From Runella sp. (GTDB lineage Bacteria > Bacteroidota > Bacteroidia > Cytophagales > Spirosomataceae), in contig JALQYJ010000167.1 in the NCBI GenBank assembly GCA_023254175.1, positions 1 to 56,263 on the forward strand: a stretch of DNA of 56,263 nt. Direction: 5' to 3'. The first letter of the stretch is position 1, and each line of letters starts with the position of its first letter. The position numbers and the translations under genes were made by a program. This document shows, piece after piece, positions 16,481-24,750 of the stretch. Under the pieces are notes generated by a model. That model was not told the DNA's origin. It made no database searches and worked only from the letters and a program-made list of their open reading frames with translations.

Positions 16481-17035
16481 CTACTTTTTCAGCGCCTTGG
16501 GCGTCAAAATCATACTCATACGTTTACCTTCCAGTTTTGGTTCAAGCTCCACTTTTCCAATTTCTTCCAGCGCTTTAGCAAATCGCTCTAACAGTTTATA
16601 ACCTTGGTCTTTGAAAACAATTTCACGTCCAGAAAACTGTACATATGCTTTTACTTTGGCACCTTCTTTAAGGAAGTTCAACGCGTGCTTGAGTTTGAAA
16701 TCATAGTCATGGTCATCAGTAGTTGGGCTAAAGCGGATTTCTTTAATCACTACTTTCTGAGCATTAGCCTTGATTTCCTTTTGCTTTTTCTTTTGTTCGT
16801 ACTTGAATTTCGAATAATCAATTACTTTACAAACGGGTGGGACTGCATTTGGTGAAATTTCCACCAAATCTAAATTTTGCTCCTCTGCCATCTTAAGTGC
16901 TTGCTGGATTTCGTAAATGCCTTGAGGGACATTTTCTCCAACCAAGCGAACTTGCGGTACACGAATACGTTCATTAATACGGTACGGTTCTTCTTGTCTT
17001 ACAGGGCGAAAAGGTTTGCGTTGTTGTTGAGCCAT
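16481..17035 (-). CDS. infC: Translation initiation factor IF-3
   Basis: A 184-residue IF-3 with the usual two domains. The N-terminal domain has [15 protein letters not shown] and the linker [21 protein letters not shown]. The C-terminal domain has [17 protein letters not shown] and [16 protein letters not shown]-3 keeps 30S subunits free and checks initiator tRNA and start codon choice. The start is a plain ATG at 17035, not the rare AUU codon that gives E. coli infC autoregulation. The genes for L35 and L20, which normally follow infC, are absent; a terminator and an unrelated gene follow. Confidence 0.97.
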   Translation of the reverse strand: MAQQQRKPFRPVRQEEPYRINERIRVPQVRLVGENVPQGIYEIQQALKMAEEQNLDLVEISPNAVPPVCKVIDYSKFKYEQKKKQKEIKANAQKVVIKEIRFSPTTDDHDYDFKLKHALNFLKEGAKVKAYVQFSGREIVFKDQGYKLLERFAKALEEIGKVELEPKLEGKRMSMILTPKALKK

Positions 17036-17252
17036 TCAATAATTAAATTATGGTAATCTTGTGTTTGATGCGAAAACTAACGAATAGTTGAATTTTCTAC
17101 AAAGTTTTAGCGAAAAAAGTTTATTTTTTTGCAAAAATAGAATTTCTTCTGAAACTCTATATGACTGAAAATAAAAAAGATAACAGTTAATAGTAAAAGC
17201 TTTTTGTCAATGACGACAATTTACCATTAACTGTTACCTAGCAATGATGAAG

Positions 17253-18215
17253 TTATTTTACTTTAAAAGTTGTCGAACCAATTCGGAAGCCTTCACAATA
17301 AAGCTCTATGATATGCTCGCCTTTTTTTAGTGGAATACCACCGCGTGAATAAATAATTGACCCTTGTGATCCGTCAGTACTATAATTGAGGGCTTGTTTT
17401 GCCGTATATACTGTTTCACGACCTCCGTAAACAAATGTACCTGAGCCAGTTGCCATATCTGCCATCACAGCACCCTCCGGGTCAAGAATTCGCAAGTAGA
17501 CCTCACGATTTCCATTTTTAGCAATAGGATTAGCTGCTAAATCAAAATCTACTTTAAGTTTATCGATTCGTTTGGCACGGTAACTGCCGCCATCACGTTC
17601 TTTACCTTTAGATGATACCGCATTGACTTCGATTTTTTCCGCTTTAAGCGCCGACGCAATCGTGACTTTTTCTGATAGTTCTTTGTTTTTATTGCTCAAA
17701 TTATCCACCGAATCTTCAAACGTTTTTTGAAGCGTTACTTTTTCCTCCTCTAGGCCAGTAATTTTGCTTGAAAGTTCCTGATTTTGAGCTGTTACAATAC
17801 CCAATTCTTCTTTCAGTTTGGCAATATATTGGTCTTTTTGAGCCAAAATTGCTTCATAATTGGCAATCTTTTGTTTGTATTTTGACACATCAACCGATCC
17901 CGATGTAGACGTATTTTTCAAAGCAGTGCGGTCACGGTCAAGTTGCTGTTTTAACATAATCAACGAATCCACTTTCCCTCCAAGTTGCTGAATTTCAGCA
18001 ATTTTAGCATCTAATTGTGTCGAAATAGAGTCAAGTTTCATTTTGGTAGCCACGACTTCTTCCGTTTTTGCCGCAATCACTGTTTCTTGTTCTTTGTTCT
18101 TTTCCCGTTCTTTGTAGAAAAAATAAATTAACACTACGTTGAGTAGCGCTAAAATCGCTAATGCAGCAAGGAGCAGGCTTTTGCGGTCATTCTTTTGTCC
18201 TTGATTGTAGTCCAT
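17253..18215 (-). CDS. Membrane-anchored coiled-coil protein of unknown function
   Basis: I do not recognise the family by name. The 320-residue protein has a cytoplasmic basic N-terminus, one transmembrane segment (about residues 13-34, LLLAALAILALLNVVLIYFFY) and a long heptad-rich coiled coil (about 35-205). A compact beta-rich C-terminal domain (about 206-320) ends STTFKVK. The C-terminal part contains DFDLAANPIAKNGNREVYLRI and IPLKKGEHIIELYCEG, which look like a strand-rich binding domain. Such proteins recur in Cytophagales and Flavobacteriia and are often mislabelled as partitioning or chromosome proteins. Orientation suggests the coiled coil and beta domain lie in the periplasm. It is divergent from the pseudouridine synthase gene (83 bp). 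Confidence 0.7.
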   Translation of the reverse strand: MDYNQGQKNDRKSLLLAALAILALLNVVLIYFFYKEREKNKEQETVIAAKTEEVVATKMKLDSISTQLDAKIAEIQQLGGKVDSLIMLKQQLDRDRTALKNTSTSGSVDVSKYKQKIANYEAILAQKDQYIAKLKEELGIVTAQNQELSSKITGLEEEKVTLQKTFEDSVDNLSNKNKELSEKVTIASALKAEKIEVNAVSSKGKERDGGSYRAKRIDKLKVDFDLAANPIAKNGNREVYLRILDPEGAVMADMATGSGTFVYGGRETVYTAKQALNYSTDGSQGSIIYSRGGIPLKKGEHIIELYCEGFRIGSTTFKVK

Positions 18216-18298
18216 AATGTTTGTTAATTAGTTAGAGTAGTTAACGCCCAAGAAACGCAATACTTGGGAATTTATTGCGAAAAATAACAAAAATTTAA

Positions 18299-19330
18299 AT
18301 GTTAGAAAATCAACTCCCCCCTAACGAAGACGAGGAAGAAGAATATTACGAACATCACCGCATTGTAGCCGACAAAGGTCAGACGTTGATGCGAATTGAC
18401 CATTATCTCAAGCATCACCTTTCGGGAGTCACACGGACTAAGCTTCAAAATGCGATTGAGACTGAATCAGTCAAAGTTAATGATAAACCTGTAAAGTCAA
18501 GCTATAAAGTAAAACCGTTTGACATTATAACGATTTCAATGCCACATCCACCAAAAGTTACGGAGATTTTGGCAGAGAATATTCCGCTTTCTATTACCCA
18601 TGAAGACCCCGAAGTACTGATACTCAATAAACCAGCAGGAATGGTCGTACACCCTGCCTATGGCAATTGGAACGGTACGGTGGTCAATGCACTTTTATAT
18701 CATTTTAACAATTTGCCTACGGGACGAAACGGAGAAGCGCGCCCAGGTTTAATTCACCGAATTGACAAAGATACGTCGGGGCTGTTAGTCATAGCCAAAA
18801 CCGAATATGCAATGGCTCACGTAGCTCGGCAGTTTTTTGAGCATACCACTGAGCGCACCTATTACGCCCTCATCTGGGGCATTCCAAAAGAAACGAAGGG
18901 AACGATTGTAGGGCATATTGGCCGAAGTGCCCGCGACCGAAAAGTAATGGCCGTTTATACCGATGGTAGTCAAGGGAAACATGCGGTAACCCATTATGAA
19001 GTACTTGCTACCTACAAATATGTTTCTCTCATCAAATGTAACCTCGAAACGGGGAGAACGCACCAAATTCGAGCACATTTTCAATTTTTAGGACACCCGC
19101 TTTTTGGTGACCCTGTTTATGGCGGTGATAAAATTCTTCGTGGCACAACGAGCGGGAGCTATCGTGCATTTGTAGAACACTGTCTACAAATTATACCACG
19201 ACAGGCGCTTCATGCCAAATCGCTAGGCTTTCAACACCCTCGTACCAAGCAGTGGTTACAGTTTGATTCAGAATTGCCAGAGGATTTTAGAACAGTATTA
19301 GAAAAATGGGAAAAATACGCTAATCAATAA
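18299..19330 (+). CDS. RluA-family 23S rRNA pseudouridine synthase (RluD-like)
   Basis: A 343-residue protein. An N-terminal S4 RNA-binding domain (about residues 25-85, DHYLKHHLSGVTRTKLQN) precedes the RluA catalytic domain. The catalytic loop GLIHRIDKDTSGLLVIAK carries the conserved HRLDxxTSG-type aspartate. Later family motifs TGRTHQIRAH and HPLFGDPVYGG are intact. RluD makes three pseudouridines in helix 69 of 23S rRNA, and this is the likely role. The acidic N-terminal tail (NEDEEEEYYEH type) is common in the phylum. It is a monocistronic gene by spacing. Confidence 0.92.
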   Translation: MLENQLPPNEDEEEEYYEHHRIVADKGQTLMRIDHYLKHHLSGVTRTKLQNAIETESVKVNDKPVKSSYKVKPFDIITISMPHPPKVTEILAENIPLSITHEDPEVLILNKPAGMVVHPAYGNWNGTVVNALLYHFNNLPTGRNGEARPGLIHRIDKDTSGLLVIAKTEYAMAHVARQFFEHTTERTYYALIWGIPKETKGTIVGHIGRSARDRKVMAVYTDGSQGKHAVTHYEVLATYKYVSLIKCNLETGRTHQIRAHFQFLGHPLFGDPVYGGDKILRGTTSGSYRAFVEHCLQIIPRQALHAKSLGFQHPRTKQWLQFDSELPEDFRTVLEKWEKYANQ

Positions 19331-19541
19331 CCCTTTATTCAACAATCCCTGAAAACAAATCCAGAGCAACCTTACCATTCTGAGATTGAACGTGAATTAC
19401 TCTTATTTATTCGACTTTTCAGGAAAGAAGTGGGTGAAAATCCTAAATAATTTCAACTTCGGTTAGCCTCCGCTAGAGTGTCCGAACTCGTATATCTCTT
19501 TTAAAAAAATAACAATTTCAACACAACCCAAATAAGAAAAA

Positions 19542-19576
19542 ACCTCAAAGATAGGGAGGCCATCTTTGAGGTTTCT
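19542..19576 (-). terminator. Terminator of kdsA
   Basis: Perfect 13-bp inverted repeat AAACCTCAAAGAT (19542-19554) with ATCTTTGAGGTTT (19564-19576), 9-nt loop, located 20 bp past the kdsA stop. A T run (TTTTTT) follows on the minus strand, which is the expected layout for kdsA termination. Confidence 0.85.
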
Positions 19577-19595
19577 CTTTGTGAATTAGTATGAT

Positions 19596-20447
19596 TTATC
19601 CAAGCTCTTGGGCCGAAGAACGGTATTTTACTTCTACGTTGTGCAATTCAATCAACGGTTTCAAAAACTCTTCTAAGTAATTAATATCCAACTGACTAGC
19701 CGCATCACAAAGGGCTTCTGATGGGCACGTATGTGCTTCTACAAAAAGACCATCCACGCCTGCGGCCACGCCTGCGCGAGCCAAAACTGGCAAATATTCG
19801 CGCGCGCCTCCTTTACTATCTTTCGACGGAATACCATACTTACGAATGGCATGGGTTACGTCAAACACCACAGGATACCCTGTTTTATTCATGTGGTAAA
19901 AACTACGTGGATCCACAATCAAATCATTGTAACCAAACGTATAACCACGTTCCGTCAAAATAATCTGCTCATTTCCACTGTCTTCAATTTTCTTTACTGG
20001 GTGCTTCATGTTCTCAGGCGCTAAGAACTGACCATGTTTCAAATTCACCACTTTGCCCGTTTTGGCAGCCGCCACCACGAGGTTCGTTTGCATACACAAA
20101 TACGCAGGAATTTGAAGGACATCAACCACTTCGGCCACGGGAGCACATTGTTCGGGATAGTGTACATCGGTCAAAAGAGTAAAACCAAACTGCTCCTTCA
20201 CTTTTGCCAAAATACGCATTCCTTCCTCCAACCCTGGCCCCATGTAGTAATCTAGGCTACTACGGTTATCTTTCATAAACGAAGACTTGTAAATGATTTT
20301 GATTCCCAAACGTTCCGAAATTTCTTTCAAACGTTCGGCCACGGTCATCATAATTTTTTCGTCTTCAATAACACATGGCCCCGAAATCAAGAACAACTCG
20401 TCGGTTCCGCATTCAATATCGCCTACGCGAACAATTTTCTTTTGCAT
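19596..20447 (-). CDS. kdsA: 3-deoxy-8-phosphooctulonate (KDO-8-P) synthase
   Basis: A 283-residue KdsA. Signature segments are LISGPCVIEDE near the N-terminus, FKASFMKDNRSS-like IYKSSFMKDNRSS, LLTDVHYPEQ, NLKHGQFLAPENM, VFDVTHAIRKYG and GVDGLFVEAHTCP. It condenses phosphoenolpyruvate with arabinose 5-phosphate to make KDO-8-phosphate for lipopolysaccharide inner core. Its presence shows a KDO-containing outer membrane. The next gene upstream (MoxR) is on the same strand but 192 bp away, so independent transcription is likely. Confidence 0.97.
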   Translation of the reverse strand: MQKKIVRVGDIECGTDELFLISGPCVIEDEKIMMTVAERLKEISERLGIKIIYKSSFMKDNRSSLDYYMGPGLEEGMRILAKVKEQFGFTLLTDVHYPEQCAPVAEVVDVLQIPAYLCMQTNLVVAAAKTGKVVNLKHGQFLAPENMKHPVKKIEDSGNEQIILTERGYTFGYNDLIVDPRSFYHMNKTGYPVVFDVTHAIRKYGIPSKDSKGGAREYLPVLARAGVAAGVDGLFVEAHTCPSEALCDAASQLDINYLEEFLKPLIELHNVEVKYRSSAQELG

Positions 20448-20639
20448 TTTTTATAATCGATTCAGTATATTTCCAATTTTAGTTTTCAAGTCGGGGATGT
20501 CATTTTATACAACTCTCCCCAAACAACAGGCTGTGTTTTAAAGTACTGCTGAATTTGCTGGACATTTGGGGCTGAAAGTTACATGATACTCTCAAATTTT
20601 ATGTACAAAAATGGGCGATTTTATCGGGTAAAACAATTT

Positions 20640-21557
20640 TCAGGCATCCTCCCACTTCGACTTGATTCCTACTTTATCAAAAAGTTCTGACAAGCTCAAC
20701 TGGGTCTGACGAATATCTTGCCAATCTTTTAGTACTACGCCTAAGGTCGACTCCACCAACGATTTTTCGAGGTGTTGGATGTGCATCCCCGCCAATGCTT
20801 CGGCCCAATCGAGGGTTTCGGCAATGCCTGGCACTTTGTTAAGGCGCTGTTGGCGAAGCTCTTGCATAAACGCCGTAATCTGTCGCGCGAGTGTAGCGTC
20901 AATTTGTTCTACTTTCGATTTGACAATAGCCAATTCTTTTTCAAACGGCGGATAATCAATCCACAAATACAAACACCGACGCCGAAGTGCCTCCGAAAGT
21001 TCTCGGGTACGGTTTCCCGTCAGAATGACGTGAGGAATGTGAGTCGCTTGAATAGTACCGATTTCGGGAATGGTGATTTGCCAATCCGACAACATTTCAA
21101 GCAAAAAACTTTCAAATTCTTCATCAGCTCGATCTACTTCATCTATCAATAATACCGGAGCTTTCGGCTGCGTTAACGCTTTTAATAACGGCCGCTTTAA
21201 CAAAAATTTTTCGCTAAATAATGTATTTTCTATGTTTCCAAAAGGGTTTTCGTTGGTATAATCCCCCATTGGGGGCAAGGGGGCTATTTTCAAAAACAAC
21301 AATTGATGTTGGTAATTCCACTCATAAATGGCATGATTTGCATCTAATCCTTCATAGCACTGTAAACGAATCAGTTCCGTTTCCAGTGCCTGTGCCATTA
21401 CTTTGGCAATTTCCGTTTTGCCAACCCCCGCTGGCCCCTCAATAAGCAAGGGTTTACGAAGTTTCATGGCCAAATACACCGACATAGCTACGTACTCGTC
21501 GGCAATATATCCCCGAGTTTGAAGCAAAGTTTGGACAGAGGCAAGGGTTTGAGACAT
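20640..21557 (-). CDS. MoxR-family AAA ATPase
   Basis: A 305-residue AAA+ protein. Walker A is GPAGVGKTEIAK near residue 40, Walker B is LLIDEVDRADEEFE, and sensor 1 is the TGNRTREL segment. MoxR proteins act as chaperone-like ATPases that mature or activate partner complexes, normally beside a VWA-domain (CoxE-like) gene. No VWA gene is adjacent here, so the partner is elsewhere or lost. Between the conserved KIA and LFSEKF segments the protein carries an insert containing PLPPMGDYT. The insert is encoded by an in-frame palindromic repeat (21255-21284). A hairpin and the amidohydrolase gene precede it. Confidence 0.9.
   Translation of the reverse strand: MSQTLASVQTLLQTRGYIADEYVAMSVYLAMKLRKPLLIEGPAGVGKTEIAKVMAQALETELIRLQCYEGLDANHAIYEWNYQHQLLFLKIAPLPPMGDYTNENPFGNIENTLFSEKFLLKRPLLKALTQPKAPVLLIDEVDRADEEFESFLLEMLSDWQITIPEIGTIQATHIPHVILTGNRTRELSEALRRRCLYLWIDYPPFEKELAIVKSKVEQIDATLARQITAFMQELRQQRLNKVPGIAETLDWAEALAGMHIQHLEKSLVESTLGVVLKDWQDIRQTQLSLSELFDKVGIKSKWEDA
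21255..21284 (-). repeat. 30-bp C5/G5 palindromic repeat inside the MoxR gene
   Basis: On the minus strand this reads G-CCCCC-TTG-CCCCC-AAT-GGGGG-ATTATACC. It is exactly 30 nt and adds ten codons (APLPPMGDYT) without breaking the frame. A second copy with the same spacing, C5-N3-C5-N3-G5-then TTATA-CC, lies between susC and susD (31714-31744). The C5/G5 pair can form a short hairpin. Confidence 0.65.
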
Positions 21558-21630
21558 TTTCGAGTGTCGATTTTTTGATTGCAGAGGGCCGAATTGAAGT
21601 GTTGAGGGTTGCGCACAACCCGATATGTCT

Positions 21631-21659
21631 ACGAGGTTAGACCGTTGGTCTGACCTCGT
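21631..21659. terminator. Terminator-like hairpin
   Basis: Thirteen-bp stem ACGAGGTTAGACC (21631-21643) with GGTCTGACCTCGT (21647-21659), one G-T wobble, 3-nt loop. It lies 12 bp past the stop of the amidohydrolase gene and before MoxR on the same strand. The T run is on the plus strand only, so it is an imperfect intrinsic terminator or a REP-like element. Confidence 0.5.
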
Positions 21660-21670
21660 TTTCTGTTATT

Positions 21671-22801
21671 CTACTCAGGAAACTGCGATTTATCAATGGC
21701 AGGAATGAGTTTCAGGGCATTTTTGTAGTACACTTTTTTCAGTACTTCGTCAGGCAAACCCATACCATACATGCGCCAGAAAGCATGGTATTTTTTGTGG
21801 TAAGGAAAATATTCATCTTCCGTTTCAAGTACGCGGAAATACGTAGCGTATTCAGAAGGTACCCAACTGTCTTTTCCAAAAAGAATTTTATCCTGCCACT
21901 TTACAAAAAAATGCCTGGCTGCGCGGGGTTGACGCCCTAATTCGGCAATTACGGCACCAATTTCCACGTACATATTAGGAAAACGAGTCATCAAACTATC
22001 TAGTTTTCGCAAATCATTAGGATACCAACCCATGTGGGCGTTGATGAATTTGGTTTTGGGATGACGAGTAAAAACCGCGTGTTGTTCTTTCATCAAAGAA
22101 TCAAACGGAACGGGGTCATTGTTGCTACGCTTACGTCCTGCGTGAGTTTTAAGCTCTAGCCAACGTTCGTTGTAACGGTCGAGGGGATCCCAAAACGATT
22201 TGGGGTCAGCCGTGTGAATAATGACGGGGATACCTAGTTCACCACACTTGGCCCAAATAGGGTCTAAACGGGGGTCACTTACAGCGACACGCTTCCCGTC
22301 AGTATCTTTTATTCCGCTAAAACCCAAACTTTTATACACTTTCATCCCTACTGCGCCCGCTTTTACATCCTCTTCAACTTGCTTGGCAGCTCTCTCGCCA
22401 TAACCAGGCGACCCTACTCCTTTTAATTCGGGGTTAGTAAACACCATAAAACGCTTAGGATAATTCTTTTTTACGTTAGCAAGCATTCCCTTTATCGTGG
22501 CTGTCCCTTCTTCCCACTGTTGCGACCATCCACGTCCGCTCAAATTAACCATAACACCCATGTTTAAGGCATCCATGTCAGCAACAAGCTTTGACAAATC
22601 TTGATTTGACATGCTGTATTGATGGTTGTGAATGTCGATAAAAGGGTACTTAGATCGGGTGACTTTATGTTCAGCCACTTTCAAGGTCGAAACGGGGTCG
22701 TACTCTTCAAAACCCAAAGGTTGCTCAATTTGTCCTCCATTGGTTTGAGCCACAGCGGTCAGTGAGCCCAATAAATACAGTAAGGTTAAGTGTTTTTTCA
22801 T
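21671..22801 (-). CDS. Secreted amidohydrolase (Amidohydro_2 family)
   Basis: A 376-residue protein with a signal peptide (MKKHLTLLYLLGSLTAVAQ). The metal-dependent TIM-barrel hydrolase domain opens with FIDIHNHQYS. Later ligand candidates are IIHTADPKSF, NAHMGW and the FGKDSWVPS loop, as in the Amidohydro_2 (PF04909) family of decarboxylases and lactone hydrolases. The substrate is not evident. It is 24 bp downstream of ispF on the same strand and is probably the last gene of the M16-ispF unit, although its secreted nature suggests the grouping is not functional. Confidence 0.85.
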   Translation of the reverse strand: MKKHLTLLYLLGSLTAVAQTNGGQIEQPLGFEEYDPVSTLKVAEHKVTRSKYPFIDIHNHQYSMSNQDLSKLVADMDALNMGVMVNLSGRGWSQQWEEGTATIKGMLANVKKNYPKRFMVFTNPELKGVGSPGYGERAAKQVEEDVKAGAVGMKVYKSLGFSGIKDTDGKRVAVSDPRLDPIWAKCGELGIPVIIHTADPKSFWDPLDRYNERWLELKTHAGRKRSNNDPVPFDSLMKEQHAVFTRHPKTKFINAHMGWYPNDLRKLDSLMTRFPNMYVEIGAVIAELGRQPRAARHFFVKWQDKILFGKDSWVPSEYATYFRVLETEDEYFPYHKKYHAFWRMYGMGLPDEVLKKVYYKNALKLIPAIDKSQFPE

Positions 22802-22825
22802 ATTACATTAAAGGATTTAGAACGA

Positions 22826-23305
22826 TTATTGTCTATAAATCAACGCAACACAATGAGCGGCAATGCCTTCTTTTTTTCCGACAAAACCCAAATGCTCAGA
22901 AGTCGTGGCTTTGATGGAAATATCCTCAATATCAATGTCCATGACCTTTGAAAGACATTCCTTCATCGTCGGAATGTGCGGATTGAGTTTGGGTTCTTGA
23001 AGCACGACCGTCACATCAACATTTCCCACTTCGTAGCCTTTTTCGCGTATCATTTCCATAACTTTCGCCAGCAAAAGTTTGCTATCTACGCCTTTCCATT
23101 GGGGGTCTTTGTCTGAAAAATGATACCCAATGTTTCGCATATTGGCTGCACCAAGGAGGGCATCGCACAGCACGTGACAAACTACGTCGGCATCTGAGTG
23201 ACCTTTAGCTCCGTGCGTATAAGGGATTTTAATACCCCCTAACCAAAAATCACGTCCTTCTTCCAATTGATGTACGTCGTAGCCTTGTCCAATTCTATAT
23301 TTCAT
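22826..23305 (-). CDS. ispF: 2-C-methyl-D-erythritol 2,4-cyclodiphosphate synthase
   Basis: A 159-residue IspF. The zinc ligands Asp10 and His12 are in GQGYDVHQL, and the third ligand region is HSDADVVCHVLCDALLGA. The C-terminal motif LGFVGKKEGIAAHCVALI is typical. It cyclises CDP-ME-2-phosphate in the non-mevalonate isoprenoid pathway, so this organism makes isopentenyl diphosphate by the MEP route and thereby feeds the prenyl synthase at 1154. It is 8 bp downstream of the M16 peptidase gene. Confidence 0.97.
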   Translation of the reverse strand: MKYRIGQGYDVHQLEEGRDFWLGGIKIPYTHGAKGHSDADVVCHVLCDALLGAANMRNIGYHFSDKDPQWKGVDSKLLLAKVMEMIREKGYEVGNVDVTVVLQEPKLNPHIPTMKECLSKVMDIDIEDISIKATTSEHLGFVGKKEGIAAHCVALIYRQ

Positions 23306-23313
23306 ACGTTTAT

Positions 23314-24552
23314 TTAGCTTACTGCTCGATAATACATCGTTGAACAGTTATTTTTAGAAAGTACTTTTTGGGCCATTGCTTGAATATGTTTGGCCGTTAC
23401 TGCCTGAATTTTGTCCGCTTCTTGATTAACCAAGTCTGGATTTCCAGCGTTGGCGGCGAAGGCCAAGTTCATAGCTCGATTGAGTAACTCAACTTCCGAG
23501 AATACCAACGTTGACTCCGCTTGATTTTTCACTTTTTCCAATTCTTTTTCATCCAATACAACCTCTATTAACTCCTGCAATACTTCCTCCAAGGCAGCAT
23601 CGGCTTCGTCCAGGGTTACTCCAGCGTTCAAATTTCCCTGAATTATCAATAAACCTGGATCAATAGACGAAGTATTGTAGGCATTGATATTTGAAAATAA
23701 CTGTCTTTCTTTCAGTAGTTTTTGGTACAAACGTGCCGATTTCCCTCTTCCCAAAATATCACCTAGTAAATCTACCGTGTAAAAGTCGTCCTCAAAACGA
23801 CCAGCAACATGATAGGCTTTGTAAATTGCATTCAAAGGAACTTTTGCTTCAGTTTCCAAAAATCTTGGTGCTGTCTGAATGGGTTCAGATGGTAATTTGC
23901 GAACGTATTTCTCACCCGCAGGAATGGGGTCAAACCATTTTTCAGTCAGTGCCTTCACTTGTGACACAGTAACATCACCTGCTACCACCATGATGGCATT
24001 GTTGGGCAAATAATATTTGTAGAAAAATGCTTTGACGTCGTCCATGGTAGCATTTTCGATGTGGCTAATTTCTTTACCAATGGTGGCCCAACGATACGGA
24101 TGCAATTGATAAGCCAGTGGTCTAAGTTTCAACCATACGTCACCATAAGGTTGGTTCAAATACCGTTGTTTAAATTCTTCCACCACCACTTTTTGTTGAA
24201 CCTCTAACACTTTAGGGTCAAAAGAAAGGCTCATCATTCGATCAGACTCCAACCAAAAGGCCGTTTCAAGATTGGCCGCAGGCAGTGTAATGTAGTAGTT
24301 AGTAATATCGGCAGAAGTAAAGGCATTGTTTTCTCCTCCCACCGTTTGGAGGGGTTCATCATAAGATGGTATGTTTTGCGAACCTCCAAACATCAAGTGT
24401 TCAAACAAATGTGCAAATCCTGTACGGTTTTCGTCTTCGTCTCGCGAGCCAACATTATACAGGATATTCACGGCGGCCATCGCAGTCGTGTGGTCTTCAT
24501 GAACATAGACTTCTAGCCCGTTCTGAAGGGTAAAATGGTCGTAGTGAATCAT
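23314..24552 (-). CDS. M16-family zinc metallopeptidase (insulinase/MPP-like)
   Basis: The first in-frame ATG is at 24552; the codon at 24561 is TTG. The 412-residue protein has an N-terminal active M16 domain with the inverted zinc motif HLFEH near residue 50 (AHLFEHLMFGG) and the downstream glutamate in VVVEEFKQRYLN. The C-terminal half is the inactive partner domain. Such single-gene M16 peptidases degrade short peptides. No signal peptide is visible, so it is probably cytoplasmic. It is the first gene of the leftward M16-ispF-amidohydrolase set and is divergent from the TPR gene. Confidence 0.9.
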   Translation of the reverse strand: MIHYDHFTLQNGLEVYVHEDHTTAMAAVNILYNVGSRDEDENRTGFAHLFEHLMFGGSQNIPSYDEPLQTVGGENNAFTSADITNYYITLPAANLETAFWLESDRMMSLSFDPKVLEVQQKVVVEEFKQRYLNQPYGDVWLKLRPLAYQLHPYRWATIGKEISHIENATMDDVKAFFYKYYLPNNAIMVVAGDVTVSQVKALTEKWFDPIPAGEKYVRKLPSEPIQTAPRFLETEAKVPLNAIYKAYHVAGRFEDDFYTVDLLGDILGRGKSARLYQKLLKERQLFSNINAYNTSSIDPGLLIIQGNLNAGVTLDEADAALEEVLQELIEVVLDEKELEKVKNQAESTLVFSEVELLNRAMNLAFAANAGNPDLVNQEADKIQAVTAKHIQAMAQKVLSKNNCSTMYYRAVS

Positions 24553-24750
24553 CGGAAACAATTATCTTTCAAAAAAACAGAAATTAATAAACTCTTTGTT
24601 AGTTGTCTAACGTTAGATGCAAAGCGAAAGGTTTCTATCCCAACGCTCAAAAATAGTATTTTCTGTCTATTTTACAGGTACAGCTTCATGAAACGAATTT
24701 TCTTTCTTACCAACAACCCTCTATCTATCATTCCGTCTTGTACTTCATTA

